Source: Roseateles sp.
GTDB taxonomy: Bacteria; Pseudomonadota; Gammaproteobacteria; Burkholderiales; Burkholderiaceae_C
Reading direction: 5' to 3'
Assembly: GCF_019237615.1 (NCBI RefSeq)
Contig: NZ_JAFAGT010000033.1
Location: 1-64,000, forward strand
Length of the DNA: 64,000 nt
In this document: piece after piece, positions 63,131-64,000 of the stretch
Layout of the letters: each line of letters starts with the position of its first letter
Numbering within the stretch: the first letter of the stretch is position 1
Made by a program: the position numbers and the translations under genes
Notes under the pieces: model-generated
Database searches by the model: none
What the model was told of the DNA's origin: nothing
Seen by the model: only the letters and a program-made list of their open reading frames with translations

Positions 63131-64000
63131 CTACATCAGGCCTTTCATGCCGCCCATGCGCTTCATCATCTTCATCAGGCCGCCGCCCTTCATCTTCTTC
63201 ATCATCTGCTGCATCTGGTCGAACTGATTCAGCAGGCGATTGACGTCCTGGATCTGCACGCCGGCGCCGGTGGCAATGCGGCGCTTGCGGCTGGCCTTGC
63301 TCTTGCCGTCCATTAGCAGCGCGGGCTGGGCGCGCTCCTTGGCGGTCATCGCACGCAGGATCCCCTCCATGCGCTTCATGTCGCGCTCGGCGCGGTCCAT
63401 GTCGGCCTGGCCGGGCTGCTTGCTGCCCATCATGTTCTGCGGCAGCTTGTCCATCAGGCCTCCGAGGCCGCCCATCTTCTTCATCTGCGCGATCTGCTGC
63501 AGGAAGTCGTTCAGGTCGAAGCCGCTACCGCTCTTGAGCTTCTCGGCCATGGCCTGGGCCGAGGCCAGGTCCACGCTCTGCGTGACCTGCTCCACCAGCG
63601 CCACGATGTCGCCCATGCCCAGCACGCGGCCGGCATGGCGCTCAGCGTCGAACACCTCCAGGCCGTCGATCTTCTCCGAGACACCGGCGAACTTGATCGG
63701 CGCGCCGGTGATCTGGCGCACTGACAGCGCCGCACCGCCGCGCGAGTCGCCGTCCAGCTTGGTGAGGATGACGCCGGTAAGCGGCAGCGCCTCCTTGAAG
63801 GCCTTGGCGGTGTTGACCGCGTCCTGGCCCTGCATGGCGTCGACGACGAACAGCGTCTCGACCGGGTTCAGGACGCCGTGCAGCTCCTTGATCTCAGCCA
63901 TCAGCGCCTCGTCGATGGCCAGGCGGCCGGCCGTGTCGACCAGCAGCACGTCGACGTAGTGGCGGCGGGCGTAGTCCAGCGCGGCCAGTGCGATGTCGCG
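63131..64000 (-). CDS. ffh: Signal recognition particle protein Ffh, 5' part beyond the window
   Basis: LLVDTAGRLAIDEALMAEIKEL...; C-terminal M domain with methionine-rich MMKKMKGGGLMKMMKRMGGMKGLM; frame open to the window edge. Confidence 0.95.
   Translation of the reverse strand, partial: RDIALAALDYARRHYVDVLLVDTAGRLAIDEALMAEIKELHGVLNPVETLFVVDAMQGQDAVNTAKAFKEALPLTGVILTKLDGDSRGGAALSVRQITGAPIKFAGVSEKIDGLEVFDAERHAGRVLGMGDIVALVEQVTQSVDLASAQAMAEKLKSGSGFDLNDFLQQIAQMKKMGGLGGLMDKLPQNMMGSKQPGQADMDRAERDMKRMEGILRAMTAKERAQPALLMDGKSKASRKRRIATGAGVQIQDVNRLLNQFDQMQQMMKKMKGGGLMKMMKRMGGMKGLM

Overview
A GC-rich, apparently Burkholderiales-type chromosomal window. Housekeeping genes flank both sides. On the left are ispB, rplU/rpmA/obgE/proB, rppH, proS, ubiX/grxD, prmC/prfA/hemA and miaB. 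On the right are ftsY, an S9 peptidase and ffh (cut by the window edge). Between them is a ~37 kb accessory locus (about 22.05-59.46 kb) that reads as a rhamnogalacturonan-I/pectin utilisation locus without a SusD. It carries a tandem CE12-type esterase, a PL22-like lyase, a TonB receptor, a PL11 lyase, a GH43-like lipoprotein, a GH115 relic, two GH2s, GH51, a signal-less GH28, a DUF6250-like protein, the rhamnose pathway (mutarotase, isomerase, aldolase/dehydrogenase, kinase) with a DeoR regulator, a second CE12 esterase, a Tat-exported YetA/exo-RG-lyase-like protein, a GPH symporter, GH105, and a GH43-like/GH35 fusion. Its left flank is a small decayed island (about 19.26-21.92 kb) next to tRNA-Met(CAT). 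That island holds a reversed-order AbiE-like (type IV) toxin-antitoxin pair, whose toxin frame is broken at a G7 tract, and an IS110-like remnant. An 18-bp near-copy of the tRNA 3' end marks its far side. A palindrome core, TCACG-NN-CGTGA, occurs twice upstream of the TonB receptor gene and once, inside a 24-bp perfect palindrome, upstream of the rhamnose regulator, suggesting a shared regulon. All family calls come from reading the translated sequence; no database search was run.
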